Shown piece after piece: positions 51,513-59,621 of a stretch of 64,000 nt of DNA. The stretch covers positions 2,356,001-2,420,000 of the forward strand of contig NZ_CP109499.1 in the NCBI RefSeq assembly GCF_036231965.1. The letters are read 5' to 3'. The number at the start of each line of letters is the position of its first letter. Within the stretch, counting starts at the first letter, position 1. A model generated the notes under the pieces. The model was not told where the DNA came from. It searched no databases and saw nothing but the letters and a program-made list of their open reading frames with translations. The translations under genes were made by a program, and so were the position numbers. This DNA is from Streptomyces sp. NBC_01428 (GTDB taxonomy: Bacteria; Actinomycetota; Actinomycetes; Streptomycetales; Streptomycetaceae).

Positions 51513-53042
51513 CTAGCGCGGTCGGGTCAGAAGGTGCGTACCGGCGGAAGCGATCAGACCCGCCACGACGGCACCCGTGAGCGACCACGGGGTGGTGGGA
51601 GTCCCTCCTCCCCTGCCCAGCGCCACACACGTGACGGCCAGCCATCCCAGGGACGCGCCGAACAGCCCCGCGACGCCCGAGTCGAGCCATCGGTAGCGGG
51701 ACGTCGTCGGCGCCACGCCCGCCCAGCGCAGGGTGGCCAGCGGCAGGGCGAGGGCCAGAGCCGCCACGGCGACGATCACCGGGGATTCGAGAGCCTTGCG
51801 CAGCGGCACCTTGTAGTTCATGGTCTGCACGGCTGCCAGCGCGGTGAGGAGCGATCCCAGGATGGAGGTCTGAACCAGCGTCAGCCAACTGCGGTGGCTG
51901 ACCAGTTCCCGCTCGACCAGGACCGAGACCGCGGCGCGCACACTGTCCGCCCGTTCGCGCGCGGCTTCCAGATGGAGCCGGTCCTCGTCCACCTGCTTGA
52001 TGAGCCAGTCGGCGTCGGCGAGGTCCGTCACGGTCCAGGAGACCCCTGCGCCGTGCCTGCGCGGATCGGGGGTGTGCAAGCGCATGTTGGCGACGGCGGT
52101 GGAGAGACTGCGGGTCAACTGACGCTGGCGGGTGATGGTCCACAGCAGCCCCTGGGGCCCGAACTGCGTCTCGTCCAGCAGGTGCGACGTCCTCAGCAGG
52201 CGTTCGAGGGGCACCGGACGTCGGGCGGCGGAGTCCAGCTCCCGCAGGAGCGCCGTCGTCCGCTCGTCGCTCTCCGCTATCTGGGCGCGCGACGGCTCCG
52301 ACGAGGCGTACAGCCGTCCTTGGTACCGGATCTTCGAGAGCTGGAGCAGATAGCGCGCGAGCGGCCTCAGTCCGTGCCGGCCGTCGACGGCCCAGGCCCA
52401 TTCGTCGAGGTCGGCCTCGCACCGGGCCGGTGCCAGGACGTAGAGGTCGGTGGCATCCTCGGGTTCGGCGGCCTCGGTGGACCTCCACACGGAGAAGCCG
52501 TGCTCCGTGCGGTCGAAGCCGGCCCACCAGGGTTCGCTCCCGGTCCGGGGAGCGTACCGGCGGACGAGCTCGCACATCGCGCGGTCACGCCGCCCGAGCC
52601 AGGGGCCGTGCAGCGCCTCGAACACGCGGAACTCCCCCAATAAGTCCCAGGGTTGAGGCGGTCTCCCGGCGGCGGCCAGCGCCGCAGTCCACTCGGCGTC
52701 GAGATCGGCCCACTGGGTGAGGCCTCCGGCCGTGTCGTTGGGTGCCAGCAGGGCGACGACGCCGACGACGTCGTGGTCGGCGAAGGCGAAGGCGGAATAG
52801 ACGGAGTCGTCGCCCGTCCGCTGCGCGGCCGCCAACAAGGTGAACCGGGGCGCGACCGGGGGCGCCGAGCCGAAGTCGATGTGGTCCGCCGGCACGGAGG
52901 TCCCGGGAACCGGCTCACGCATGCCCAACGAACGGCATGCTCGCCACATACAGGCGAGGTAGTCGCGGGCGTGGCCGCCGGTCTCGGATTCGGCGGGCGT
53001 GAACGCCATGACGAGAAGGGCCGGCTTGGTGATTCCGCTCAT
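51513..53042 (-). CDS. CATRA-like membrane protein (partner of CHAT protease)
   Basis: A 509-aa protein. It starts MSGITKPALLVMAFTPAES and has a long soluble N-terminal portion (~1-370) with conserved-looking tracts FADHDVVGVVALLAPND and LYVLAPARCEADLDEWAWAVDG. Four hydrophobic segments follow between ~375 and 505 (VQTSILGSLLTALAAVQ, VIVAVAALALALPLATL, GVAGLFGASLGWLAVTCVAL, TGAVVAGLIASAGTHLL). The architecture and neighbours match, from memory, the CATRA (caspase- and TPR-repeat-associated) protein of actinobacterial conflict systems, thought to be the sensor or pore component. No enzymatic motif is seen. It lies between the small protein gene and the CHAT gene. Confidence 0.75.
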   Translation of the reverse strand: MSGITKPALLVMAFTPAESETGGHARDYLACMWRACRSLGMREPVPGTSVPADHIDFGSAPPVAPRFTLLAAAQRTGDDSVYSAFAFADHDVVGVVALLAPNDTAGGLTQWADLDAEWTAALAAAGRPPQPWDLLGEFRVFEALHGPWLGRRDRAMCELVRRYAPRTGSEPWWAGFDRTEHGFSVWRSTEAAEPEDATDLYVLAPARCEADLDEWAWAVDGRHGLRPLARYLLQLSKIRYQGRLYASSEPSRAQIAESDERTTALLRELDSAARRPVPLERLLRTSHLLDETQFGPQGLLWTITRQRQLTRSLSTAVANMRLHTPDPRRHGAGVSWTVTDLADADWLIKQVDEDRLHLEAARERADSVRAAVSVLVERELVSHRSWLTLVQTSILGSLLTALAAVQTMNYKVPLRKALESPVIVAVAALALALPLATLRWAGVAPTTSRYRWLDSGVAGLFGASLGWLAVTCVALGRGGGTPTTPWSLTGAVVAGLIASAGTHLLTRPR

Positions 53043-53153
53043 GCTGTGCGACCTGCTTCCGGAATCCCGAGGGGGCTGTCGAGGAGCACCGAGGCTTCGT
53101 CGATGCGTGTTCCTCCGCGTGCGACCGTGGACGAGCGGTTCGGCCGCGGCCGC

Positions 53154-53489
53154 TCACGCCGTCTCTCCTCGGGCGTTCCGGCCTTCCCGGGAGTGGTCCT
53201 TCGCCCCGCTCAGGTCAGCGGTGAGCCGTGCGATCAGGTGATTCCGCTGCTCGCGCTGTTGTGCCGGAATGGGGGTGCGCCCCGGGCCCAACCGGGCCTG
53301 CGCACGACGCGCCCCTTCTCGGTCCAGCGGCTCCAGAAGGGCCAGAACCCGAAGGGTCTCGGCATCGTCCTCTTCGGGGAGCACGGACTCCAGCCTGGTC
53401 AGCACATCGCCGACGGTGTGCCACTCGTCCGTCGTGAGCGACCAGTCCTGGATCTCGTCCAGACGCGCAAGAATCTGTCGCAGGTTCAT
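53154..53489 (-). CDS. CATASP-like small protein (CATRA-associated)
   Basis: A 111-aa helical, acidic protein beginning MNLRQILARLDEIQDWSL and continuing TDEWHTVGDVLTRLESVLPE. The D-W-x-L-T-x2-x-W pattern followed by an amphipathic helix resembles the CATRA-associated small protein (CATASP) family as I remember it. The ending is Arg/Asp-rich with no signal or membrane segment. ATG 53489 has GGGAGGAC upstream. As first gene of the block it may act as inhibitor or adaptor of the CATRA/CHAT pair. Family assignment is from memory and context, and moderately sure. Confidence 0.68.
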   Translation of the reverse strand: MNLRQILARLDEIQDWSLTTDEWHTVGDVLTRLESVLPEEDDAETLRVLALLEPLDREGARRAQARLGPGRTPIPAQQREQRNHLIARLTADLSGAKDHSREGRNARGETA

Positions 53490-53678
53490 GAAAGTCCTCC
53501 CCCGAGCACCGTCGACCGCACACCCCCGCGCGCGGATTCCCCGGATCCGCCGCGTACGCGAAGCCCAGTTCCGCCTGTGACGAAAGGTGTTCCTGGGTTC
53601 GCCGGCTGATTTTCCAGTCTTTGGGCCGCGTGCACAAGGCGGGGCGCCCCGGCGTGTGCGCAAAGCCGCCGGTGCCGC

Positions 53679-53716
53679 GCCGTCCGCCGGCGCGGCACCC
53701 CGCGCCGGCGGACGGC
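53679..53716 (-). terminator. 16-bp hairpin terminator separating two cassettes
   Basis: Perfect 16-bp stem GCCGTCCGCCGGCGCG with its complement and loop GCACCC, 18 bases past the stop of the M15-like gene. The CATRA-block promoter therefore lies within 53490-53678. Confidence 0.9.
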
Positions 53717-53734
53717 TGTCGTTCCTCGGCGGGA

Positions 53735-54397
53735 CTACGAAGCCATGCGGCGGGCGAAGGACGTGGCGCGTCTGCGGCGGGCGGGGTCGAAGGCGTCGGT
53801 GGCGCCAGCGCCTTCGTTGCCGGGACCGGAGTTCCAGCCGTCGATCTTCCGGGCGACCCCCTTCACCTTGGGGTGCCCGGGCTTGTGCGCGACCTCGAAG
53901 TGGGACTCCTTCGGCGTGGCGAAGTCGCCGCCCCACACCACGGCCCCGTCGAGCTCGGCGAGGATGTCGCGGACGACGACCAGCTCCCGCGGATAGAAGC
54001 CGTCCTTGGCGCCGAGCGGGTAGGCCTGGGGTCTGATCTCGAGGGCCGTCCCGGACAGGTAGTTCGACTCGTGCGGGTCCTGGACGCGACGCGAGGTGCG
54101 GTGGCCCCGGACGTCGCCGTCGCGGAGCTGGTCGATCTCGTAGTGGAAGCGCCGTGCGACGTACAGGAGCAGGGTCGCGGCCGTGCCTCCGGCGAGGTGG
54201 ACGGACTGGTCGCTGCCCTCGATGCGGTGGCTCTTCGCCTCGGGGAGGATCTCCCAGCCGTTGGCGGAGCGGTTCCCCGCCCAGTCCGTCCGGCGGGGAG
54301 CGGCGGAGGCGGGGGCCGCCCCCAGCGACCCGATCGCGGCGGCTCCGGCGAACCCGGCGGCTGCGCCCACGAAGTGGCGCCTGGTCAGCTCGTTCAC
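53735..54397 (-). CDS. Tat-exported M15-type D-Ala-D-Ala peptidase-like protein
   Basis: A 220-aa protein. A twin-arginine signal (ELTRRHFVGAAAGFAGAAAIG...ASA) leads to a domain resembling peptidase M15_4 / phage endolysins: SNYLSGTALEIRPQAYPLG, GFYPRELVVVRDILAEL, GAVVWGGDFATPKESHFEV with metal-type His and Asp residues (S-x-H). It would cut peptidoglycan peptides outside the membrane. The GTG start at 54397 overlaps the TGA of the upstream membrane-protein gene (GTGA), so the two are coupled. Confidence 0.78.
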   Translation of the reverse strand: MNELTRRHFVGAAAGFAGAAAIGSLGAAPASAAPRRTDWAGNRSANGWEILPEAKSHRIEGSDQSVHLAGGTAATLLLYVARRFHYEIDQLRDGDVRGHRTSRRVQDPHESNYLSGTALEIRPQAYPLGAKDGFYPRELVVVRDILAELDGAVVWGGDFATPKESHFEVAHKPGHPKVKGVARKIDGWNSGPGNEGAGATDAFDPARRRRATSFARRMAS

Positions 54398-54816
54398 GCT
54401 GTGCCCTTCTCGGTGCGTTGTTTGACGACGGCCAGCCGTACGGCCAGGCCCAGGAAGGTGACGGCCAGCAGGGGCAGGATCACCAGGGCCGGGTTGACCC
54501 ATACCGGGACCAGGTCGTAGCCGGCGTTGCACTTGTCGTGCAGGGGGAACCATCGCGAAGGTTCCTGCCAGTGGACGGAGCGGTAGGCGCGGTCGTAGGT
54601 GGTGCCGGCCGCGTGACAGGACTCCTCGGCGTCCATCGAGGAACCGGCGAGGGCTCCGACGATCCAGGTGACGAGCATGGCGACGAGACAGAGCCCCGCT
54701 GTCACGAGGAACCAGCCGGGTGTCTTCCACCGGCCGGTGAGGAGGGGCCGGCTCCACAGTCCCAGCACGATCAGGACGGGAACGGCGAGGAGGAGGAAGT
54801 TCGCGATGACGCCCAT
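54394..54816 (-). CDS. Small membrane protein of the lytic cassette
   Basis: A 140-aa protein with three hydrophobic segments (~4-21, 34-57, 107-127). A non-membrane loop (~60-105) contains two Cys (EESCHAAG, HDKCNAGYD) that could form a disulfide outside. Its ATG lies three bases after the stop of the DUF1906 gene and its stop overlaps the GTG of the M15-like gene, so all three form a tight operon. The small size and position between two lytic-type proteins invite comparison with a holin, but the loop does not look like a known holin. Confidence 0.7.
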   Translation of the reverse strand: MGVIANFLLLAVPVLIVLGLWSRPLLTGRWKTPGWFLVTAGLCLVAMLVTWIVGALAGSSMDAEESCHAAGTTYDRAYRSVHWQEPSRWFPLHDKCNAGYDLVPVWVNPALVILPLLAVTFLGLAVRLAVVKQRTEKGTA

Positions 54817-54819
54817 CGG

Positions 54820-57255
54820 TCAGCGGCCGGCCCGTACGGCGGTTCGCTGCTCGGCGGCCTTGAGGTACTTCTGCAGGTTGCTCCTGTACGTGGCGGCCAG
54901 GCTGTTCTCCAGGCCGACGAGGCCGAGCATGCGGTCGCTGAAGCCGAGGACGAACGCGTCGAGCTTGTCGCCGCCGCCGGGAAGATTGATCATCACGGAC
55001 GGCAGCATGGCACCGGAGGCCATGATGAGCTTCTTCCGGGCGAGGTCGACGGTGACGTCGTCGGCGGCCGTGAGGATGTTCCAGCAGGACTGGTAGCAGT
55101 TCCCGCCGTTCTGCCAGCGGGTGTCGTAGTGGTTGCGGAACCGGCGCAGCCCGCCGCCTCCGTTGTACTGGGCCTTGACCCAGTCGACGATGTTCTGGCC
55201 GCCCGCAACGGCCTTGGCCAGCAGGTATCCGTCGGCGTCCTCGACCATGTCGGTGAAGCCGAAGCTGGAGACGACGGCGGGCTTGGCGAGCTTGGCGTCG
55301 CAGAAGGCGTGCCCGGAGGCGTACTGCTCCTCGGAGTTCCGCCAGTCGGCGTAGAAGGTCATGATGTCGCCGCCCCAGCCGGCGATGTCGCCGCCGGTCG
55401 CGGACTTCTTGTCGCTGGGGTCGGAGTTGACGAGGAAGCCGTTGGCGGTGGCCATGAGGTGCGTGGCGTCGAGGTCGTAGCCGGAGATGGGGTCCTTGAA
55501 GCTGTCCATCACCGACATGCCCCGGGTGTTGCAGTACTCGACGAAGCCGGAGTCGTAGCTGCCGGCGAGCCACCACCAGGCCATGCCCGCGTACTTCTCG
55601 TGGCGGATGTACTCCATGACGAGCTGGCTGGCGTTCTTGTCGTGTCCGTACGCGACGGCCATGCCGTAGAGCTTCTCGACGTAGGCGATGAAGCCGTCGG
55701 CCGGACCCGCCGTGCTGTTCACGGAGTTGGTGCCGGGGTCGCTTCCGGCGCGCCAGACGTCGCGGTCCAGGTCGAAGGTGTCGGACCCGTTGGTGACCTT
55801 GAACTCCTTGATCTGGTTCATGGACCAGTTGTCCGGCAGCGGGAAGCCCAGGTTGCCGGAGAAGCCGTAGGACATGCCGGAGACGAAGGAGTACCGGGCG
55901 AGGGTCTTCTCGGTGACGTTGGTGCAGACGTTGCGGGAGCCGTAGACGCCGTGGAGGTATTTCTTGCCCTGGCTGGCGAGGCCCGCCACCACGCCGTTGA
56001 AGTACGTGACGATGCCCTGCGGATAGCCGTCGATCGCTTCCTGGGTGGCGTCGTAGTCGCAGGCGAAGTAGATGGTGGTGCCGCGGTTGAAGCCGTAGCC
56101 GGTGGCGAGGGCGTGGGCGTTGAGGGCGTGCTGGTAGCCGGCCGTGTAGGTGAAGTCCGCCAACTGGCGTGCGTTGTCCTGGTAGATGGGGAAGACGCGC
56201 AGGCCCGCGTCGAAGATGGTCTTGAGTTCGCCGGGCTTGATCTCCTTGTCGAGGGTGGAGCCGGGCGGGTCGTACAGGTAGCGGCCGACGATGCGGAAGC
56301 CGTTGTCGTTGAGCCATCGGGCGCGGGAGGCGGTTATCTCGTAGCGGGTGTCGCTGCCGTGGGCCTCGCGGTCCGGGTCGCCCATGGAGACGAGGAGCTG
56401 GGACCAGGTCTGGTAGTCGCCGAGGCCGGTCTCGGGGAGCTGCGAGAACTTCTGGAAGACCTGGACGAACTCCTTGGTCTTGGAGTCGAAGCTGTCCTTG
56501 AAGGTGGTGCGGACCTCCTGGTCGTCCTGGCCGTGCAGGATGACCGGCTCGTTGAAGACGCAGGCGGCCGTGAAGAGCTGGACGAAGATGCCGGAGTTGC
56601 CCTCGGTGAGGGTGTGGTTCTTCAGGCCGGCCTGGGTGCCCGGGCCGAAGTTGCCGGTCGGGCTGAGTCCGAGTTCGTACTGCAGGGCGATCATGAGGGC
56701 CTTCTGCACGTCGCGGGAGTAGATCCCGTCGCAGGGGCCGATGCTGTAGGCGTCCTTCTGCCAGTAGCCGCCGTTGAGCCACCGCTGGATGCCGCGGATC
56801 TTGTCGGTGCCGCCCGCGACGACGACGTAGGCGTCCATGTTGAGGATGCACTTGGCGAGCTTGGCGTTGATGACGCCGTCACCCTCGGGGATGCCCATGT
56901 TGGACCGCAGGCTCTTCACCGCTTCGCGGGTGACGCCGGTGAACCAGCCGTAGCTGTCGGGCTCGACGGCCCAGTAGCCCTTGCAGAACAGGCCGTGTTC
57001 GAGAATGGCGACGATGTTGCGGTTCGCGTCCCAGCCGAATCCGATATCGCCTAACGCCTGCATTTTGGACATCGTTCCGGGGCCGAAACTGGCGACCACG
57101 GGACTGATGCCGAGTTCGTGCTGAAGGGCCATGATCAGGGAGTTCATGGTGCCCCAGCCGGTGCGGCCGTCTTCCGGACACGGAACGTATCCGGCCACGG
57201 TGCCGTAGGTGGAGTTCACCCATTTCTGCGCTTCGAGGACTTTCTCGTCTGCCAA
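54820..57255 (-). CDS. DUF1906 glycoside-hydrolase-like protein with PG-binding-like repeats, no signal peptide
   Basis: An 811-aa protein starting at TTG 57255 (GGAGACAGGA upstream). Two related ~100-residue N-terminal units (MNSLIMALQHELGISP...FGPGTMSKM and KALMIALQYELGLSP...FGPGTQAGL) resemble peptidoglycan-binding repeats. They precede a DUF1906/Rv2525c-like TIM-barrel domain (~305-530: FRIVGRYLYDPPG, FPIYQDNARQL, YFACDYDATQEAIDGY, YGFSGNLGFP). The C-terminal ~280 residues are unassigned. It has neither Sec nor Tat signal, unlike known exported DUF1906 proteins, yet the following gene is Tat-exported. Export by lysis, piggy-back or a contractile particle is possible. Confidence 0.8.
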   Translation of the reverse strand: MADEKVLEAQKWVNSTYGTVAGYVPCPEDGRTGWGTMNSLIMALQHELGISPVVASFGPGTMSKMQALGDIGFGWDANRNIVAILEHGLFCKGYWAVEPDSYGWFTGVTREAVKSLRSNMGIPEGDGVINAKLAKCILNMDAYVVVAGGTDKIRGIQRWLNGGYWQKDAYSIGPCDGIYSRDVQKALMIALQYELGLSPTGNFGPGTQAGLKNHTLTEGNSGIFVQLFTAACVFNEPVILHGQDDQEVRTTFKDSFDSKTKEFVQVFQKFSQLPETGLGDYQTWSQLLVSMGDPDREAHGSDTRYEITASRARWLNDNGFRIVGRYLYDPPGSTLDKEIKPGELKTIFDAGLRVFPIYQDNARQLADFTYTAGYQHALNAHALATGYGFNRGTTIYFACDYDATQEAIDGYPQGIVTYFNGVVAGLASQGKKYLHGVYGSRNVCTNVTEKTLARYSFVSGMSYGFSGNLGFPLPDNWSMNQIKEFKVTNGSDTFDLDRDVWRAGSDPGTNSVNSTAGPADGFIAYVEKLYGMAVAYGHDKNASQLVMEYIRHEKYAGMAWWWLAGSYDSGFVEYCNTRGMSVMDSFKDPISGYDLDATHLMATANGFLVNSDPSDKKSATGGDIAGWGGDIMTFYADWRNSEEQYASGHAFCDAKLAKPAVVSSFGFTDMVEDADGYLLAKAVAGGQNIVDWVKAQYNGGGGLRRFRNHYDTRWQNGGNCYQSCWNILTAADDVTVDLARKKLIMASGAMLPSVMINLPGGGDKLDAFVLGFSDRMLGLVGLENSLAATYRSNLQKYLKAAEQRTAVRAGR

Positions 57256-57782
57256 GTCTTTTCCTGTCTCCGGTCATACGGCACCGGGCCGCACGAGAGT
57301 GTGAGTCGAAACGAAAGGGGGAGGGCGTACAGGAAGTGTTCGGCCACCGAAGGGGGCCGTTCCGGCCACCGTCGCGCAACCCGCGGCGTGGGCCGCGGTG
57401 TTGCAGGACGCCGGCCCGCCTGGCCAGGGAGAACGCTCCGAGGGCGGGCACAGGACGGCGTGTTCCGGATCTACCGAACCGTCGTTCCTCGCTCCCGGTT
57501 CGCCGAAAGGCGTCGGCATTCCCCGTCAGCCGTACCGCGCACCATGAACACGTCCCCCGCTCCCCGTGAAGGAACTTCCGGAAGAAGATCCCGTGAGCAC
57601 GCTAAGCCACCCGCCACCGCGCGAACAGACCTATGACGGTCGCCCGATCGGCGCGACGGGAAACTCCGCATGCCCGAACGATGTGACTCCCGACACGGCT
57701 TCGAAGGTTGTGCGATTTCCGGCCTCTCCGCGACGGGATCGGGCCAATTCACCGGCCTCGGGGAAAGGGTCCGCGCGTGGAA
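57256..57782. other. 527-bp region without a convincing gene
   Basis: Contains the promoter of the DUF1906 operon near 57256-57350. Several open frames occur on both strands, but none combines a ribosome-binding site with a plausible protein. No clear terminator for the sigma-like/CBM2 gene was found. Confidence 0.55.
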
Positions 57783-59264
57783 TCAGCGCGCCATCGCGCA
57801 GGCCGCCCCATTGAGGGTGATGGTGTCGGGTGCCGTGTTCGTGTGCTGCCAGGAACCGAGGAAGCCCACGCTGACGGAACCGCCCGCGGCGACGGTCCTG
57901 TTGTAGTCGGCGGCGGTGGCCGTCACCCGAGAGCCGTGCTGGTCGGCGGTGCCGTCCCACATCTGGGTGACCCGCTGGCCGTCGTCGAAGGTCCAGCCGA
58001 GCCGCCAGGTGTCGAGGGGCTCGGTGGTCGTGACGGAGACGGTCGCCTGGAAGCCGTCCGGCCATTCGTTGTCGAGGGTGTACTTCGCCGCGCAGCGGGG
58101 GGATTTCCTCGTCGGCTCCGGGGTGTGGTCGACGACGCGGGCCGGCGGCGAGGTCGGGCCCTGAGGTTCGGGATCGGGCCGCGCTTCGGCGGTCGTCCGC
58201 GTCGGCTCCGGCGAGACGAGCGTGCCGTCGGCGCGGGTGGTGGCCGGCGGGGACGACGACACGGCCGGGGCGGCCACCGGCCGGTCGGCGACGGCGGTGT
58301 CACCGCGCGGCTCGACGGCGGCGTCGCCGTCGGGGCCGAAGGGCATCAGGGAGACGGTGAGCGCGAGTCCGGAGACGATGAGGGCGGCGACCAGTACGCC
58401 GGTACGGCCGATCCGGGGGGCGGGCTCCCGGTTCTCGGCGATGCCGGTGTCCACGGCGGCTTCCGTGCGGCCGCCTCCGAGTCCCGCTTCGGCGGCGCGG
58501 CGGCGGCGTTCGAGGTAGGCGAGGCCGCCCCAGCCGATCACCCCGCCCGCGAGCGCGGCGGGCAGTCCGCCGCCGTGCAGGCGCAGGCAGGCGGCGGCCT
58601 CCGCGCACTCCGCGCAGTGGGCGAGGTGCCGGGAGAGGTCCTCGGGTGTCTCGGCCGCCGGGGAGCGGGTGACCGCGTCGAGGAGGCGGGCGTAGCTGCG
58701 GCAGGCGGCGTCCATCGGGGTGTCGAGGTGGCCGCGGTGGCAGCGGGCCCTGAACAGGGCGCGCACCTCGCCGAGTTCCTCGGCCGCCGCCACCGGATCC
58801 AGGCCGAGGCGCCGTGCCACGGCGGGCAGCGGGAGGGCCTCGACCTCGACCAGCCACAGCAGGGCCGCGTCGGCGTCCTGGAGGTCCCTGAGACCGCGCA
58901 GGGCGATCGGACGGTGCAGCGGGGGCCCGGTGAAGCGGGCGGCCTTCTCGGAGTTGAGCCACAGCCTGAGGTCGGGGTCCAGCCGGTGCCCCTGGCCGTG
59001 CGCCTCCCAGCCCGCGGCGGTGGTGCGTACGGAGTTGAGCAGCAGGGGGATCCGGGGCAGCCCCGGTGTCCTGCGGCCGGTGTTCCGCGCGCGGGCCTCG
59101 GCCGCGCGGGCCTCGTGGACACCGTGCGTGAAGGCCTCGGTGGCGAGTTGGGTCGCGGCCGCCGAGCCGGAGGTGCACAGGTCGGCGTACGACAGCACCG
59201 CGTCCCAGCAGTCCGAGAACAGCGCGGCCTCGGCGGCGTCCTGAGGGGTCGGCAGGTCGGGCAT
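57783..59264 (-). CDS. Sigma-like, zinc-motif, single-span membrane protein with extracellular CBM2
   Basis: A 493-aa protein. Residues ~10-175 resemble an ECF-type sigma layout, with a region-4-like HTH around ADAALLWLVEVEALPLPAVARRLGLDPVA. A zinc anti-sigma-like motif H213-x3-C217-x2-C220 follows. A transmembrane segment lies at ~289-307 (GVLVAALIVSGLALTVSLM), then a Pro/Thr/Ser-rich linker. A cellulose-binding CBM2 domain spans ~391-489, closed by Cys391 and Cys489, with aromatic residues in WPDGFQ, WRLGWTF and MWDG. It looks like a one-piece cellulose sensor coupling outside polysaccharide to transcription. ATG 59264 has AGGAG at seven bases; a longer start at 59279 lacks one. Confidence 0.85.
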   Translation of the reverse strand: MPDLPTPQDAAEAALFSDCWDAVLSYADLCTSGSAAATQLATEAFTHGVHEARAAEARARNTGRRTPGLPRIPLLLNSVRTTAAGWEAHGQGHRLDPDLRLWLNSEKAARFTGPPLHRPIALRGLRDLQDADAALLWLVEVEALPLPAVARRLGLDPVAAAEELGEVRALFRARCHRGHLDTPMDAACRSYARLLDAVTRSPAAETPEDLSRHLAHCAECAEAAACLRLHGGGLPAALAGGVIGWGGLAYLERRRRAAEAGLGGGRTEAAVDTGIAENREPAPRIGRTGVLVAALIVSGLALTVSLMPFGPDGDAAVEPRGDTAVADRPVAAPAVSSSPPATTRADGTLVSPEPTRTTAEARPDPEPQGPTSPPARVVDHTPEPTRKSPRCAAKYTLDNEWPDGFQATVSVTTTEPLDTWRLGWTFDDGQRVTQMWDGTADQHGSRVTATAADYNRTVAAGGSVSVGFLGSWQHTNTAPDTITLNGAACAMAR

Positions 59265-59621
59265 GGGGGGCTCCTGCATCCACTGCGTCCATGTGCAACG
59301 TCAGGTAACGCCCAACTCGGCTTGCGGTACCGGGGAGTTGGAGACCGTCCCGACAACAGGCCCGAGCCTTTCACGCCTCCGACACAACTGACAAGCCGTT
59401 CCCTCACATCGCGCGACCGGGTGGTCACGCGTCGGTGACGGCGACAGCCCTCCGACGCCGGGGAACGGGTACGGCCCGGACACGTGGAGGACGTCCGGGC
59501 CGTGCGAGGCGTTCAGGGTGTACGGGGTGCGGCGCACGGGGCGCGCGCGTGTCCGTCGGACCGCGCACGCCGGACGCGCCGCGCCCGGAGGCACGGCGCG
59601 TCGGTGGGGCGCGGCGGTGGG
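59265..59621. other. Promoter region of the CBM2 protein gene and end of the radical SAM gene
   Basis: 357 bases. The left half must hold the promoter of the minus-strand sigma/CBM2 gene; the right half contains the hairpin at 59471-59503. A small dyad GTCAC/GTGAC lies near 59430. No gene seen. Confidence 0.5.
59471..59503 (-). terminator. Hairpin downstream of the radical SAM gene
   Basis: 11-bp stem ACGGCCCGGAC with its complement and an 11-base loop, 118 bases past the radical SAM stop codon. Confidence 0.65.

Noticed and set aside
57566..57814. 82-codon plus-strand frame between the DUF1906 and CBM2 genes
   Set aside because: Would overlap the 3' end of the CBM2 gene; composition is typical of noncoding high-GC DNA, although a GTG with a GGAAGAAG-like site is present.
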